A DNA stretch of 32,871 nucleotides from an uncultured Eggerthellaceae bacterium (GCA_934670115.1 CAKUOV010000028.1:1-32871), one strand, 5' to 3'. Numbered from the stretch's first letter, positions 23,751-32,687 are shown. The notes: a model not told the origin generated them from the sequence alone. Made by a program: numbers and translations.

Positions 23751-23785
23751 AGAAAGGCTTGGTCGCAATGACCAAGCCTTTCTTT
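23751..23785. terminator. Bidirectional terminator between nifJ and the aminotransferase gene
   Basis: AGAAAGGCTTGGTC (23751-23764) pairs perfectly with GACCAAGCCTTTCT (23770-23783) over a GCAAT loop. T-rich sequence follows on the plus strand and AAAAAATA precedes it (T-rich on the minus strand), so it can stop transcripts of both convergent genes. Confidence 0.92.
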
Positions 23786-23835
23786 ACATCCTAGAGCAGG
23801 GGAGCGGTTTCGCGAGGAAGCCCCGCGAGAAGATC

Positions 23836-25161
23836 CTACGAGAAGAAGCCTTCGCTTTCCTTTGCATCGAAGTACTCGCCCAACAGCTTTTCGGCGTAGG
23901 CGATTTTTACACAGCAGATAAACACGCTCAGTGCTTTATCAAGCTCATCAAGCTGCGGCATGGTTGGCGCAATGCGAATGTTGGAATCGCGTGGATCGCT
24001 GCCATAAGGCCAGGTGGCGCCGGCGCCCGTCAGAACAACGCCTGCTTCCTTCGCCAGCGCGACAATGCGGGTGGCCGTGTGCTTCGGTGCGTTGAATGAC
24101 ACGAAATAGCCGCCGTTGGGGTTTGACCAGCTTGCTTCCGTTACGTCTTGCAGGCCTTCGCCCAGGCGCTTCTGTACCAGCTCGAATTTCGGACGTAAGA
24201 TATCTGCATGTTTCGCCATGTGCTCGGCAATGCCGTCGGCATCCTTCAGGAAGCGCGCGTGGCGCAGCTGGTTGATCTTGTCGAAGCCGATGGTTTGCAA
24301 GCTCAAATGCGCCAGTTCGTCGGCCAGGTTGCGCGGGCTGGTGGCAATGGCAGCAATGCCGGCACCGCTGAACGTCATCTTGGATGTGGATGCGAATTTG
24401 TAATAGCGGTTCGGATGTCCGGCCTTGTTGCAGGCTTTCTCGATGTCCATCAGCTGATCTTGACGCTCGGGGCCGTACAGGTGATGCACGCAGTACGCGT
24501 TGTCCCAGAAAATGCGGAAGTCATCGGCAGCGGTTGACATGTGGGCCAAACGGCGCACTACTTCATCGGAGTACGTTATGCCGCTGGGGTTGGAGTACTT
24601 GGGCACACACCACATGCCCTTGATGGTGGCGTCGCTTGCAACCAGCGCCTCCACTTTGTCCATGTCAGGGCCATCTTCCAGCAAGGGAACGGGAATCATG
24701 TCGATTCCGAACTCTTCGCAAATAGCGAAATGGCGATCGTAACCGGGAACGGGGCAGATCCACTTAATACCGTGGCGGTAGCTGCTCCAAGGCTTGCCGT
24801 CGCCCACGCCGAAACGCATAATGCGAGAAAGCGTGTCGTACATTGCCAGCAAGCTTGAGTTGCCGTACACGAACACGTTTTCCGGCTCCGTATCAAGCAT
24901 GACTGCCATCAGGCGTTTTGCTTCCGGAAGACCATCGAGAATGCCGTAGTTGCGGCAGTCGGTGCCGTCTTCGCTAAAGCAATCCTCCACGGTTGCGATA
25001 TTGGTAAGCATGGGGGTGCTTAAGTCGAACTGTGCCGCTTCGGGCTTGCCGCGCGCCATGTTCAGCTTAAGGCCTTGCGCTTTGTAGTTGTAGTATTCGC
25101 TGCGTAAAGCGTCCAGCGCGGTTTTGAGTTCGCCACGCGTCATATTCGCAAATGCTGTCAT
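23836..25161 (-). CDS. Aspartate aminotransferase, type Ic
   Basis: 441 residues from the ATG at 25161. The family resemblance is to the large type Ic aspartate aminotransferases (Asp_aminotransf group) rather than to AspC. Landmarks are NMARGKPEAAQFDLS, FVYGNSSL, CPVPGYDRHF, VPKYSNPSG, WDNAYCVHHL, the PLP-lysine region STSKMTFSGAG (Lys about 261) and NIRIAPTMP. It exchanges amino groups between aspartate/glutamate and their oxoacids. An in-frame ATG at 25176 would add five residues, but AAGGGAG lies five bases before the 25161 ATG, which decides the start. It is convergent with nifJ. Confidence 0.9.
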   Translation of the reverse strand: MTAFANMTRGELKTALDALRSEYYNYKAQGLKLNMARGKPEAAQFDLSTPMLTNIATVEDCFSEDGTDCRNYGILDGLPEAKRLMAVMLDTEPENVFVYGNSSLLAMYDTLSRIMRFGVGDGKPWSSYRHGIKWICPVPGYDRHFAICEEFGIDMIPVPLLEDGPDMDKVEALVASDATIKGMWCVPKYSNPSGITYSDEVVRRLAHMSTAADDFRIFWDNAYCVHHLYGPERQDQLMDIEKACNKAGHPNRYYKFASTSKMTFSGAGIAAIATSPRNLADELAHLSLQTIGFDKINQLRHARFLKDADGIAEHMAKHADILRPKFELVQKRLGEGLQDVTEASWSNPNGGYFVSFNAPKHTATRIVALAKEAGVVLTGAGATWPYGSDPRDSNIRIAPTMPQLDELDKALSVFICCVKIAYAEKLLGEYFDAKESEGFFS

Positions 25162-25206
25162 TGATGCTCCCTTCATTTCGCTTAGGGCACTCTAAATCAA
25201 TTATGC

Positions 25207-25212
25207 ATTATA
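25207..25212 (-). promoter_or_regulatory. -10 element for the aminotransferase gene
   Basis: TATAAT on the minus strand, 46 bases before the start codon at 25161. The -35 region is not recognisable. Confidence 0.45.
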
Positions 25213-25272
25213 GGCAGCCTGGTTTGGGAAGTGTTTCTAAGTGATGAAAACAAGCAAAAAAAGCAATCACGT

Positions 25273-25372
25273 GCGGTTTTTCAAGGCGGTGCCGCAAACA
25301 GGGTTCCCTTCAGAGAAGCAAAAGCGTCCGCGAAAGGCTCTTGTCAACATGTCTGCGGAAAGCAAAAACCGC
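25273..25372. repeat. Nested inverted repeat in the divergent region
   Basis: GCGGTTTTT (25273-25281) is the exact inverse of AAAAACCGC (25364-25372). Inside, TCCGC (about 25327) can pair with GCGGA (about 25354). A transcript would fold into a stem-loop of about 100 bases on either strand; no promoter for such an RNA is evident. Confidence 0.45.
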
Positions 25373-25674
25373 TTGTAAAAGCGCAAAAGTGAACAACAGG
25401 ATAGGAATATCACATATACACAAAGAGAGCGAAAATGAGTACGGATCGCACTGGGTAGGAGCAAACTCGGCGCACTGTCAAGAGCATGATACTGCTATTC
25501 GCCGAGCAACAAACACCGCTCTCGGCAATTATTAAACGTTTACCAATTGCCTTCAGACGTAACGAGATTTTTTCGTTATCATACACAAGGCTAAGTTGGC
25601 AACACAAATTGCGCTTCAAAACGAAGCGCGTATGTGGTAGAAAGCGACAATAGGAAAGGGAAGGGAGCCAGGGC

Positions 25675-25965
25675 GTGTCAACCGTACTTGCTGTCATCAT
25701 TGGTGCCGTTGTGGGCGCTGCGGGTTTTATCCCCGTGTTCAAGATGGCAACGCGTGCGCGCAAAATGCTGGCAACGAACAGCGTTGGTTCGCTGGGTCTG
25801 CTTGTTCTAAGCCTTCTTGTTTCTACTCTTGTCATGCTGGCAGCTATTGCTGTGTGCGCCAATTTTGCACGGGATGTGTTATTGCCTTTCGTTTTGGCCC
25901 TGGTGGTGGGTTTGAGCGCAACGGCAATCATATATGGTGTTAACTCGAATAGAAAAAAGCAGTAA
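25675..25965 (+). CDS. Small membrane protein at the head of the atp operon (AtpI-like)
   Basis: 96 residues with three hydrophobic segments (about 3-22, 40-62, 68-87) and a basic C-terminus. It starts with GTG after GGGAAGGGAG and precedes atpB by 15 bases. Position, size and topology fit the poorly conserved ATP synthase protein I, which helps c-ring assembly or magnesium supply in some bacteria. Direct sequence similarity cannot be judged by eye, so the call rests mainly on context. Confidence 0.65.
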   Translation: MSTVLAVIIGAVVGAAGFIPVFKMATRARKMLATNSVGSLGLLVLSLLVSTLVMLAAIAVCANFARDVLLPFVLALVVGLSATAIIYGVNSNRKKQ

Positions 25966-25980
25966 GAGGAAGGGTTCTTT

Positions 25981-26781
25981 ATGGAACTTACCGGCGATGC
26001 GTTAGCTGATATTGCTGAACCGATTGAGGAACTAAGCGGCTCGTTCGCTTCCGTTCCTGTTATTGATTTCGGATTCTTCAGCATTACGCAGTATACGTTT
26101 TGGCTCATTATCATTATGGCGCTGGTGCTTATCGTGGTTCTTGCCGCTGCAAAGCGCGTAAAGCTCAAGCCCGAGGGCCGTTTTGTGGGCATGGTCGAAT
26201 ATGGCTACGATGCCGTTCGACGCAACATGGGCGAAGGTGCTATCGGCCACGGCTTTGAAAAGCACATGCCGTTTTTGGCTTCGCTGTTCTTCTTTATCCT
26301 GATCGCAAACGTTGTTGGCCTGATTCCCGGCGCTAAGACCCCCACGGGTTCTTTGAGCATTACTTGGGCATTGGCTATTGCTTCGTTTGTGTACTTCAAT
26401 TACTGGGGCATTAAGGCCAAGGGCGGTCTGGGCTATTTGAAGTCCATCGCCCCTTCGGGTCTTCCCAAGGTGATGGTTCCCATCATCTGGTTCTTCGAAC
26501 TCATCTCTTTGATTCTTCGTGCGCTCACGTTGGCCGTTCGTCTTTACGGCAACATGTTCGCTGGCCACATGATTCTGGGCATCTTCGCCATTTTGACTCA
26601 GGTGTTTATCGCCGAGGTCGCTGTTGCAGGCGCAGGCTTTCTTGCTGGTCTGCCGGCTATTGCCTGGTTCCTGTTCTTGGTTGTCATGTATGCGCTGGAA
26701 TGCCTGGTTGCGTTCCTGCAGGCATACGTGTTCACCATTCTTTCTGCCGTTTACGTTGGTTTGGCAACCAGCAATCACTAA
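25981..26781 (+). CDS. atpB: ATP synthase F0 subunit a
   Basis: 266 residues with five to six membrane helices. The essential arginine is R187 in LTLAVRLYGNMFAGH, and the last helices (ECLVAFLQAYVFTILSAVY) are typical. Subunit a provides the proton half-channels facing the c ring. GAGGAAGGG precedes the ATG. A 100-base gap with two hairpins separates it from the c subunit. Confidence 0.97.
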   Translation: MELTGDALADIAEPIEELSGSFASVPVIDFGFFSITQYTFWLIIIMALVLIVVLAAAKRVKLKPEGRFVGMVEYGYDAVRRNMGEGAIGHGFEKHMPFLASLFFFILIANVVGLIPGAKTPTGSLSITWALAIASFVYFNYWGIKAKGGLGYLKSIAPSGLPKVMVPIIWFFELISLILRALTLAVRLYGNMFAGHMILGIFAILTQVFIAEVAVAGAGFLAGLPAIAWFLFLVVMYALECLVAFLQAYVFTILSAVYVGLATSNH

Positions 26782-26796
26782 TATCTTGGTTACTCT

Positions 26797-26857
26797 GCCT
26801 GGAAAATCTCAGGCTGGTACATATATAGGTAACTAGTTTCAGGGAAAGGCCCTGGAA
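26797..26857 (+). promoter_or_regulatory. Two hairpins in the atpB-atpE gap
   Basis: GCCTG (26797-26801) pairs with CAGGC (26810-26814). TTTCAGGG (26837-26844) pairs with CCCTGGAA (26850-26857, one G-U). The strong AAGGAGGAAAC ribosome site of atpE follows. The c subunit is needed in about tenfold excess, so these may set mRNA processing or translation; this is inference. Confidence 0.45.
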
Positions 26858-26881
26858 CATCCAACAAGGAGGAAACAAACA

Positions 26882-27100
26882 ATGGAGACAACGATTGTTC
26901 TCGCCGCTCTGAAGGTCGTAGGCTACGGCCTGGGCACCCTGGGCCCTGGTATTGGTCTGGGTCTTGCAGCTTATGGTATGTGCGTCGGTTCCGCACGTCA
27001 GCCCGAGCTTGCTGGCAAGCTGTTCACCAACGCCCTGATCTTCGGCGCTTTGGCTGAAGCTTTGGCCTTGATCGGCTTTGTTACCACCTTCATCTTCTAG
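26882..27100 (+). CDS. atpE: ATP synthase F0 subunit c
   Basis: 72 residues, two helices joined by the polar RQP loop (R39-Q40-P41). The ion-binding carboxylate is E59 (GALAEALALIGF). Sodium-binding c subunits usually have Q after GPGIG and S/T after the Glu; here these are L (GPGIGLG) and A, so proton coupling is expected. A strong AAGGAGG site precedes the start. Confidence 0.98.
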   Translation: METTIVLAALKVVGYGLGTLGPGIGLGLAAYGMCVGSARQPELAGKLFTNALIFGALAEALALIGFVTTFIF

Positions 27101-27141
27101 TTCTTGCTAAGCAAACACATCGAATTAAGAAGGAAGGTGGA

Positions 27142-27741
27142 ATGGTGAAAACAGGAAAGAAACTGCTGGCCGCAACAGGCTTGGCGTCTGCCCTCGTTTG
27201 CGCGCTTCCAACCTTCGCGTTTGCGGCAGAAGAGGGTGGCATTTCAGCAATCCTGCCGGACATGAATGAGTTTGTTCCTATGCTCATCGCCTTCATCATC
27301 ATTGTTGTTGTGCTGGCCAAATTCGGCTGGCCCATGTTTGAAGGCATCATGGTTCGTCGCGAGACTGCCATCAAGGAAAGCCTGGAGAAATCCGAGGCTG
27401 CTCGCATCGAAAGCGAGAAGTTGCTGGAAGAGTACAAACAGCAGCTCGCCGAAGCAAAAGCGCAGGCGTCTCAAATCGTTGCTGACGCAAAGAAGGCCGG
27501 CGAATCTGTTAAGGCCGACATCGAGGGCAAAGCCCAGGTGGAAGCCGCTAACATGATCGAAAAGGCGAAAGTTGCCATTGAAGCCGAAAAGAAGCAGGCA
27601 GTGCACGAGCTGCAAAGCTCCGTTGCCGACTTGACGGTTTCTGTTACGGCTCGCATCGTGGGTGAAGATTTAAGCGACGATGAGCATCGCGCAATCATCG
27701 AACGCTACGTGAACGAGGCAGGTAGCTTCAATGCCGAATAA
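27142..27741 (+). CDS. atpF: ATP synthase F0 subunit b with N-terminal signal-like peptide
   Basis: 199 residues. A membrane segment at about 44-61 (FVPMLIAFIIIVVVLAKFGW) is followed by a long charged coiled-coil stalk, as in subunit b. Ahead of this is an extra segment with basic residues (MVKTGKK), a hydrophobic core and AFAA, a plausible signal peptidase I site after residue 28. Subunit b of E. coli (156 residues) lacks this. AAGGAAGGTGG precedes the ATG, so the longer start is supported. It overlaps atpH. Confidence 0.95.
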   Translation: MVKTGKKLLAATGLASALVCALPTFAFAAEEGGISAILPDMNEFVPMLIAFIIIVVVLAKFGWPMFEGIMVRRETAIKESLEKSEAARIESEKLLEEYKQQLAEAKAQASQIVADAKKAGESVKADIEGKAQVEAANMIEKAKVAIEAEKKQAVHELQSSVADLTVSVTARIVGEDLSDDEHRAIIERYVNEAGSFNAE

Positions 27742-28309
27742 CCGCCACCTTGAACAAGGAAAAGTTCTTACGTATGCATCTGTCCTGCTTGACAGCGCAT
27801 ACGAGGCTGGTGGCCAAGACGCCGTTCTCGAGGTGCGCGACCAGTTCGAAACCATCGTCAAGGTGATTCGTTCGAACATGGACCTTGCAGGCGCATTGAG
27901 CGACACCTCTGCTGAGCCCGCGCGTCGTGCGGATGTTGCGCGCGGCACGTTTGCGGCGTGCAACCAGGCTTTGGCTGAAACGCTGGCCGTCATGGCAGAG
28001 CGCGGCGATGTTGACCTGGTGAACCGCATTTACGCGAGCTTTGTGGAGCAGCTTGAACGCAAGTTGAACGTTGCCATTGTGGACGTTACCACGGTAGTGC
28101 CCCTGGACGATCATCTGCGTGAGGTAATTATCAATAAGGTTGAGGCCGATTTGGGATCCAAGATCGTTCTTCGCGAGCGCCTTGATAAGTCCCTTCTTGG
28201 CGGCATTCTTATAACAGCAGGCGGTAAGCGCATTGACGCTTCGGTGGCTAGCAAGCTCGAAGTTGCGCGCACCGCACTTAAACAAACTACGGACGGAGGT
28301 GAATGCTAG
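27731..28309 (+). CDS. atpH: ATP synthase F1 subunit delta
   Basis: 192 residues, all-helical N-terminal domain followed by a C-terminal part with the family ending (LRERLDKSLLGGILITAGGKRIDASVASKLE). Delta links the b stalk to the top of F1. The start overlaps the end of atpF by 11 bases. Sequence conservation is weak in this family, but position and ending fit. Confidence 0.94.
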   Translation: MPNNRHLEQGKVLTYASVLLDSAYEAGGQDAVLEVRDQFETIVKVIRSNMDLAGALSDTSAEPARRADVARGTFAACNQALAETLAVMAERGDVDLVNRIYASFVEQLERKLNVAIVDVTTVVPLDDHLREVIINKVEADLGSKIVLRERLDKSLLGGILITAGGKRIDASVASKLEVARTALKQTTDGGEC

Positions 28310-29874
28310 TGACTGAAATCACCGCACAGTCCATCAACGATGCTTTGCGTCAGCAGCTCGACAAGCTGGATACCAGCGTTGAGACGCGTGAAGTAGGTAC
28401 CGTTATCTCGATCGGCGACGGTATTGCGCGTATCGATGGATTGAAAGACGCCATGGCAGGCGAACTTCTGGAATTCGTCGGGGCGAATGGTCAATCCGTA
28501 TTCGGCTTGGCTCAGAACCTTGAAGAAGACGAAGTGGGCGCCGTTTTGCTGGGCGATGTCACCGCAATCAAGGAAAACGATCAAGTTAAAACAACGGGTC
28601 GTATCGTTGAGGTTCCGTCGGGCAAGGAAATGCTCGGCCGCGTAGTGAACCCCCTCGGTATGCCTATTGATGGCAAGGGCCCCATTAAGGCTGAAGGCTA
28701 TCGCCCCGTTGAATTCAAGGCTCCGGGCGTTATCTCCCGTAAGCCGGTTCATGAGCCCATGCAGACGGGCATCTTGGCTATTGACTCCATGATTCCTATT
28801 GGACGTGGCCAGCGTGAACTTATCATTGGCGACCGTCAGACCGGTAAGACTTCGGTTGCGGTGGACGCCATCATCAACCAAAAGGGTCAGAACATGATCT
28901 GCATTTATGTTGCAATCGGCCAGAAGGCATCCACGGTTGCAAATATCTGCCAGACCTTCGAGCGTTACGGCGCCATGGAGTACACCATTGTTGTTTCCGC
29001 TACGGCTTCTGATTCTGCACCGCTGCAGTACATCGCTCCTATGGCGGGCGCTGCAATTGGCGAATACTTCCTGTACAACGGCGAAGATGGCCAGCCGGCT
29101 TCTGCTACGAACCCGGGCCGTCACGTGCTCATCGTCTACGATGACCTGTCCAAGCAGGCAGTTGCTTACCGCCAGATGTCGTTGACCCTGAAGCGCCCCC
29201 CGGGACGCGAAGCTTATCCTGGCGACGTTTTCTACTTGCATTCACGCTTGTTGGAGCGCGCTGTTAAGATGTCCGATGAGAACGGTGCCGGTTCTATGAC
29301 CGCTCTGCCTATCATCGAGACTCAGGCTGGCGACGTTTCTGCATACATTCCGACCAATGTTATTTCCATTACCGATGGTCAGATTTACTTGCAGACCGAC
29401 TTGTTCTTCCAGGGCCAGCGCCCCGCTGTTGACGTAGGCATTTCCGTTTCCCGCGTTGGTGGCTCCGCGCAGATTAAGGCTATGAAGCAGCAGGCAGGCT
29501 CCTTGCGTTTGGACTTGGCTTCCTATCGCGAACTGCAGGCATTTACGCAGTTCGGTTCTGACTTGGACAAGGCTACGCAGGATCAGCTGACGCGTGGTGC
29601 TCGCATGACCGAGCTTCTGAAGCAGGGTCGTTACCTGCCGATGAGCGCCGAAGAGCAGTCGCTTGCTATTTTTGCAGGCAATAAGGGCTTCTTGGATGAC
29701 CTGCCCGTTTCCGATGTTGTTCGCTTCCGTACGGAATTGCTGGACTACATCCGCGGTGCAAAGCCGGAAGTTCTTGAGATGCTCGTGAAGGAACAGAAGT
29801 ACACCCCCGAAATCGAGGCTGCTGCATTGGATGCTATCACGGCATTCAAGGCCCAGTTCGCTGTCTCGGAATAG
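28309..29874 (+). CDS. atpA: ATP synthase F1 subunit alpha
   Basis: 521 residues from the GTG at 28309. The P-loop GDRQTGKT is at 174-181, and the signature PAVDVGISVSRVGGSAQ lies near 372-388. Alpha binds ATP non-catalytically and forms the hexamer with beta. An ATG at 28303 is in frame but only three bases from the GGAGG site at 28295-28299; the GTG is nine bases away and better placed. Starts and stops overlap with atpH. Confidence 0.97.
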   Translation: MTEITAQSINDALRQQLDKLDTSVETREVGTVISIGDGIARIDGLKDAMAGELLEFVGANGQSVFGLAQNLEEDEVGAVLLGDVTAIKENDQVKTTGRIVEVPSGKEMLGRVVNPLGMPIDGKGPIKAEGYRPVEFKAPGVISRKPVHEPMQTGILAIDSMIPIGRGQRELIIGDRQTGKTSVAVDAIINQKGQNMICIYVAIGQKASTVANICQTFERYGAMEYTIVVSATASDSAPLQYIAPMAGAAIGEYFLYNGEDGQPASATNPGRHVLIVYDDLSKQAVAYRQMSLTLKRPPGREAYPGDVFYLHSRLLERAVKMSDENGAGSMTALPIIETQAGDVSAYIPTNVISITDGQIYLQTDLFFQGQRPAVDVGISVSRVGGSAQIKAMKQQAGSLRLDLASYRELQAFTQFGSDLDKATQDQLTRGARMTELLKQGRYLPMSAEEQSLAIFAGNKGFLDDLPVSDVVRFRTELLDYIRGAKPEVLEMLVKEQKYTPEIEAAALDAITAFKAQFAVSE

Positions 29875-29885
29875 GAAGGTAATGT

Positions 29886-30782
29886 ATGCCTAACCTTCAC
29901 GACATAGAAAGGCGCATCAGCTCCGTCACTTCGACGAAGCAGGTCACTCGCACCATGGAAATGGTTGCGGCCGCCAAGATTCGTCGCGCAACTGACCGCG
30001 TTGAATCTTCCACGCCGTATTCCAACTCCATGATGGAGATGCTGGCGCATGTCGCACAGCAGGCGGGTGGCAGCGGTAGCGCCCTACTGAGCAAGCACGA
30101 CGAAATTAAAAACGTGCTGCTGGTTGTTGTCGTGTCGGATAGAGGCCTTGCGGGCGGTTTCAACACGAACGTGTTGCGCACCGCAGAGCGTCTTATGAAA
30201 GAAAAGCAAGCTGCCGGCGCTGCCGTGCAGGTTGTTGCATGTGGTAAGAAAGCGCTGGGCTACTTTACATATCGTAACGTAGCTCCCGTGCTTGAGTTCA
30301 AGGACATGTCTGCCGATCCTACGGTGGAAGAGGCCTCGAGCATTGCCGCTTATGCAATTGGTGGATACGAGGCGGGCAATCTTGACGAGGTGTATTTGAT
30401 TTACAACCACGCCAAGAATGCCGCCGAACAGATTCTTCGCACTGAACTGGTGCTTCCGGTTGATACCGAATCACTTTTGGGCAATGCGAAGAATGCGGAA
30501 GGCGAAGAGCAAAGCGCTTCTACAGGCGTTGAGTTCGAGCCCGATGCCGAAAGCGTTCTGAACGGTCTTTTGCCTGCTTACGTGCGCACCACGTTGTACC
30601 ACGGCCTTATTGATTCGGCTGCCGCCGAGCAAGGGGCTCGTCGTACGGCCATGAAATCGGCGACCGACAACGCCAATGAAATGGTTCAAACTTTGACCCG
30701 AGTATATAACCGCGTACGCCAAGGTGCTATTACCACGGAAATCACCGAAATCGTGGGTGGCGCTGCGGCATTGGAGGAATAA
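29886..30782 (+). CDS. atpG: ATP synthase F1 subunit gamma
   Basis: 298 residues. The N-terminal helix (LHDIERRISSVTSTKQVTRTMEMVAAAKIRRA) and C-terminal helix (MKSATDNANEMVQTLTRVYNRVRQGAITTEITEIVGGA) are the conserved coiled-coil rotor shaft. The central part (DRGLAGGFN) matches the family. The stop abuts the beta start codon. Confidence 0.97.
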   Translation: MPNLHDIERRISSVTSTKQVTRTMEMVAAAKIRRATDRVESSTPYSNSMMEMLAHVAQQAGGSGSALLSKHDEIKNVLLVVVVSDRGLAGGFNTNVLRTAERLMKEKQAAGAAVQVVACGKKALGYFTYRNVAPVLEFKDMSADPTVEEASSIAAYAIGGYEAGNLDEVYLIYNHAKNAAEQILRTELVLPVDTESLLGNAKNAEGEEQSASTGVEFEPDAESVLNGLLPAYVRTTLYHGLIDSAAAEQGARRTAMKSATDNANEMVQTLTRVYNRVRQGAITTEITEIVGGAAALEE

Positions 30783-32222
30783 ATGGCTGAGACTATTGAA
30801 AATGCATCGGCCACTAAGGGCATCGGACGCATTGTCCGCATCGTCGGCGCTGTTGTCGACGTTGAGTTTTCGCCGGATAACATGCCGGCAATTTACAACG
30901 CCCTGACGGTTCATGCAACTACCAAGGCTGGTGTTATTGGCACCATCCTTGAGGTGCAAATGCACCTCCCGGGTGACTTGGTCCGCTGCGTGGCCATGTC
31001 GTCCACCGATGGTCTGACTCGCGGTATCGAAGTAACTGACACTGGTTCTCCTATCATGATGCCTGTTGGCCCTAACACTTTGGGTCGCATTTGGAACGTT
31101 ATGGGACAGCCTGTTGACGGCAAACCGATGCCCGAGATTGACAAGTGGATGCCCATCCACCACCCTGCTCCTGCATACGAAACGTTGACCACTTCTACCG
31201 AGATCTTCGAAACCGGTATTAAGGTTATCGACCTGATTGAGCCCTACGTTAAGGGTGGTAAGACTGGTCTGTTCGGCGGTGCTGGCGTAGGCAAGACCGT
31301 TTGCATTCAGGAACTCATCAACAACCTGGCTCAAGAGCACGGCGGCACGTCGGTATTCACCGGCGTTGGCGAGCGTACTCGTGAGGGTACCGACCTGTTC
31401 ATTGAAATGAGCGAGTCCGGCGTTGTAAACAAGACCTGCTTGGTTTACGGTCAGATGAACGAGCCTCCCGGAGCACGTCTTCGCGTTGGCTTGGCGGGCC
31501 TTACCCAGGCTGAATACTTCCGTGACCAGGGTCAGGACGTTCTGTTGTTCATGGACAACATCTTCCGCTTTACCCAGGCTGGTTCCGAAGTATCCGCTCT
31601 GTTGGGTCGTATGCCCTCTGCTGTGGGCTACCAGCCCACGCTGGCTACGGAAATGGGCGACCTGCAGGAACGCATTACGTCTACCACGACGGGCTCCATT
31701 ACGTCCGTTCAGGCTGTATACGTTCCCGCCGACGACTTGACCGACCCGGCTCCTGCTACGACGTTTACCCACTTGGACGCAAAGACCGTTCTTTCGCGTT
31801 CCATTGCTGAACTGGGTATTTACCCGGCTGTTGACCCGCTGGACTCTTCTTCCCGTGCGCTCGATCCCGAGATCGTTGGCGAAGAGCACTATCGCGTTGC
31901 GGTAGGCGTTCAGCAGATTCTGCAGAGCTACAAGGATTTGCAGGACATCATTGCCATTTTGGGTATGGACGAACTTTCCGAAGAGCAGAAGCTTACCGTT
32001 AACCGTGCGCGTAAGATTCAGAAGTTCTTGGGTCAGCCGTTCCACGTGGCAGAGGTCTTCACCGGCAACCCCGGTAAGTACGTTAAAGTCGAGGATACCG
32101 TGCGTTCCTTCGCCGAGATCCTTGATGGCAAGTGCGACCACATTCCCGAGCAGTGCTTCGTTTACAAGGGAGCCATCGAGGACGTTTACGCCGCATATGC
32201 CGAGATGCAGAAGGCTGAATAA
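30783..32222 (+). CDS. atpD: ATP synthase F1 subunit beta
   Basis: 479 residues. P-loop GGAGVGKT at 165-172, GVGERTREG, and the catalytic-site region ALLGRMPSAVGYQPTLATEMG are present. Beta carries the catalytic sites of ATP synthesis. It begins immediately after the gamma stop and its own stop overlaps the epsilon start (TAATG). Confidence 0.99.
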   Translation: MAETIENASATKGIGRIVRIVGAVVDVEFSPDNMPAIYNALTVHATTKAGVIGTILEVQMHLPGDLVRCVAMSSTDGLTRGIEVTDTGSPIMMPVGPNTLGRIWNVMGQPVDGKPMPEIDKWMPIHHPAPAYETLTTSTEIFETGIKVIDLIEPYVKGGKTGLFGGAGVGKTVCIQELINNLAQEHGGTSVFTGVGERTREGTDLFIEMSESGVVNKTCLVYGQMNEPPGARLRVGLAGLTQAEYFRDQGQDVLLFMDNIFRFTQAGSEVSALLGRMPSAVGYQPTLATEMGDLQERITSTTTGSITSVQAVYVPADDLTDPAPATTFTHLDAKTVLSRSIAELGIYPAVDPLDSSSRALDPEIVGEEHYRVAVGVQQILQSYKDLQDIIAILGMDELSEEQKLTVNRARKIQKFLGQPFHVAEVFTGNPGKYVKVEDTVRSFAEILDGKCDHIPEQCFVYKGAIEDVYAAYAEMQKAE

Positions 32223-32629
32223 TGGCTGGGCTTGTATGCGACATCGTAACGCCTGCAGCAAAGTTGCTCTCTGACGACGCTTATATGGTTGTTGTGCCGG
32301 GCGTCGAAGGTGAAATGGGCTTCTTGCACGGACATGTGCCGCTAGTATCCGTTCTTGCCGACGGTGTGGTTCGCATTCAGGCAGAAAATGGCGGAAAAAT
32401 GAAACGTTTTGCGCTTCAGGGCGGATATGTGCAGGTCACGGGCCAGAAAGTTATCATTTTGGCCGACCGCGCAATTCCTGCTGAAGACGTTGACGCGAAC
32501 CAAGTGCGCGAAACGTTGGCCGGACTTGAGGCTAAGCTCGCCGAGCTTACGCCCGAAGAAGCCGCGCTGACCACGCTTGCCGCTGATATTTCCTGGTGCG
32601 GTGCTCAGCTGAAAGCAGTCGCTGCGTAA
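32222..32629 (+). CDS. atpC: ATP synthase F1 subunit epsilon
   Basis: 135 residues: a beta-sandwich N-terminal domain (VVPGVEGEMGFLHGHVPLVSVLADG) and a short helical C-terminus. Epsilon regulates rotation and joins gamma to the c ring. It is translationally coupled to beta by a one-base overlap and is the last gene of the operon. Confidence 0.95.
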   Translation: MAGLVCDIVTPAAKLLSDDAYMVVVPGVEGEMGFLHGHVPLVSVLADGVVRIQAENGGKMKRFALQGGYVQVTGQKVIILADRAIPAEDVDANQVRETLAGLEAKLAELTPEEAALTTLAADISWCGAQLKAVAA

Positions 32630-32652
32630 GATCGCAACCACCTATAGTACTT

Positions 32653-32687
32653 AAAGAGGGAGATCCTTCGGGGTCTCCCTCTTTTTT
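32653..32687 (+). terminator. Terminator of the ATP synthase operon
   Basis: AAAGAGGGAGATCC pairs with GGGTCTCCCTCTTT around a UUCG tetraloop (TTCG at 32667-32670) with one T/G pair, followed by a run of six T ending at 32687. Confidence 0.95.

Larger units (their letters stand above)
25162..25674. other. Intergenic region between the aminotransferase and ATP synthase operon
   Basis: This 513-base divergent region has no convincing gene. A minus-strand -10 is at 25207-25212 and a nested inverted repeat at 25273-25372. A TATCAT at 25577-25582 is the best but weak -10 candidate for the ATP synthase operon, with no -35. GGGAAGGGAG (25658-25667) is the ribosome site of the first atp gene. A seven-codon frame at 25435 is too short to support. 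Confidence 0.5.

Noticed and set aside
20100..23768. Open frame of 1222 codons on the minus strand, opposite nifJ
   Set aside because: It exactly shadows a certain gene, its translation is rich in His/Arg/Val without any domain, and such frames arise because codon choice in the real gene avoids TTA, CTA and TCA.
25435..25458. Seven-codon leader peptide (MSTDRTG) upstream of the atp operon
   Set aside because: It is very short, with only a weak ribosome site and no adjacent attenuator structure.
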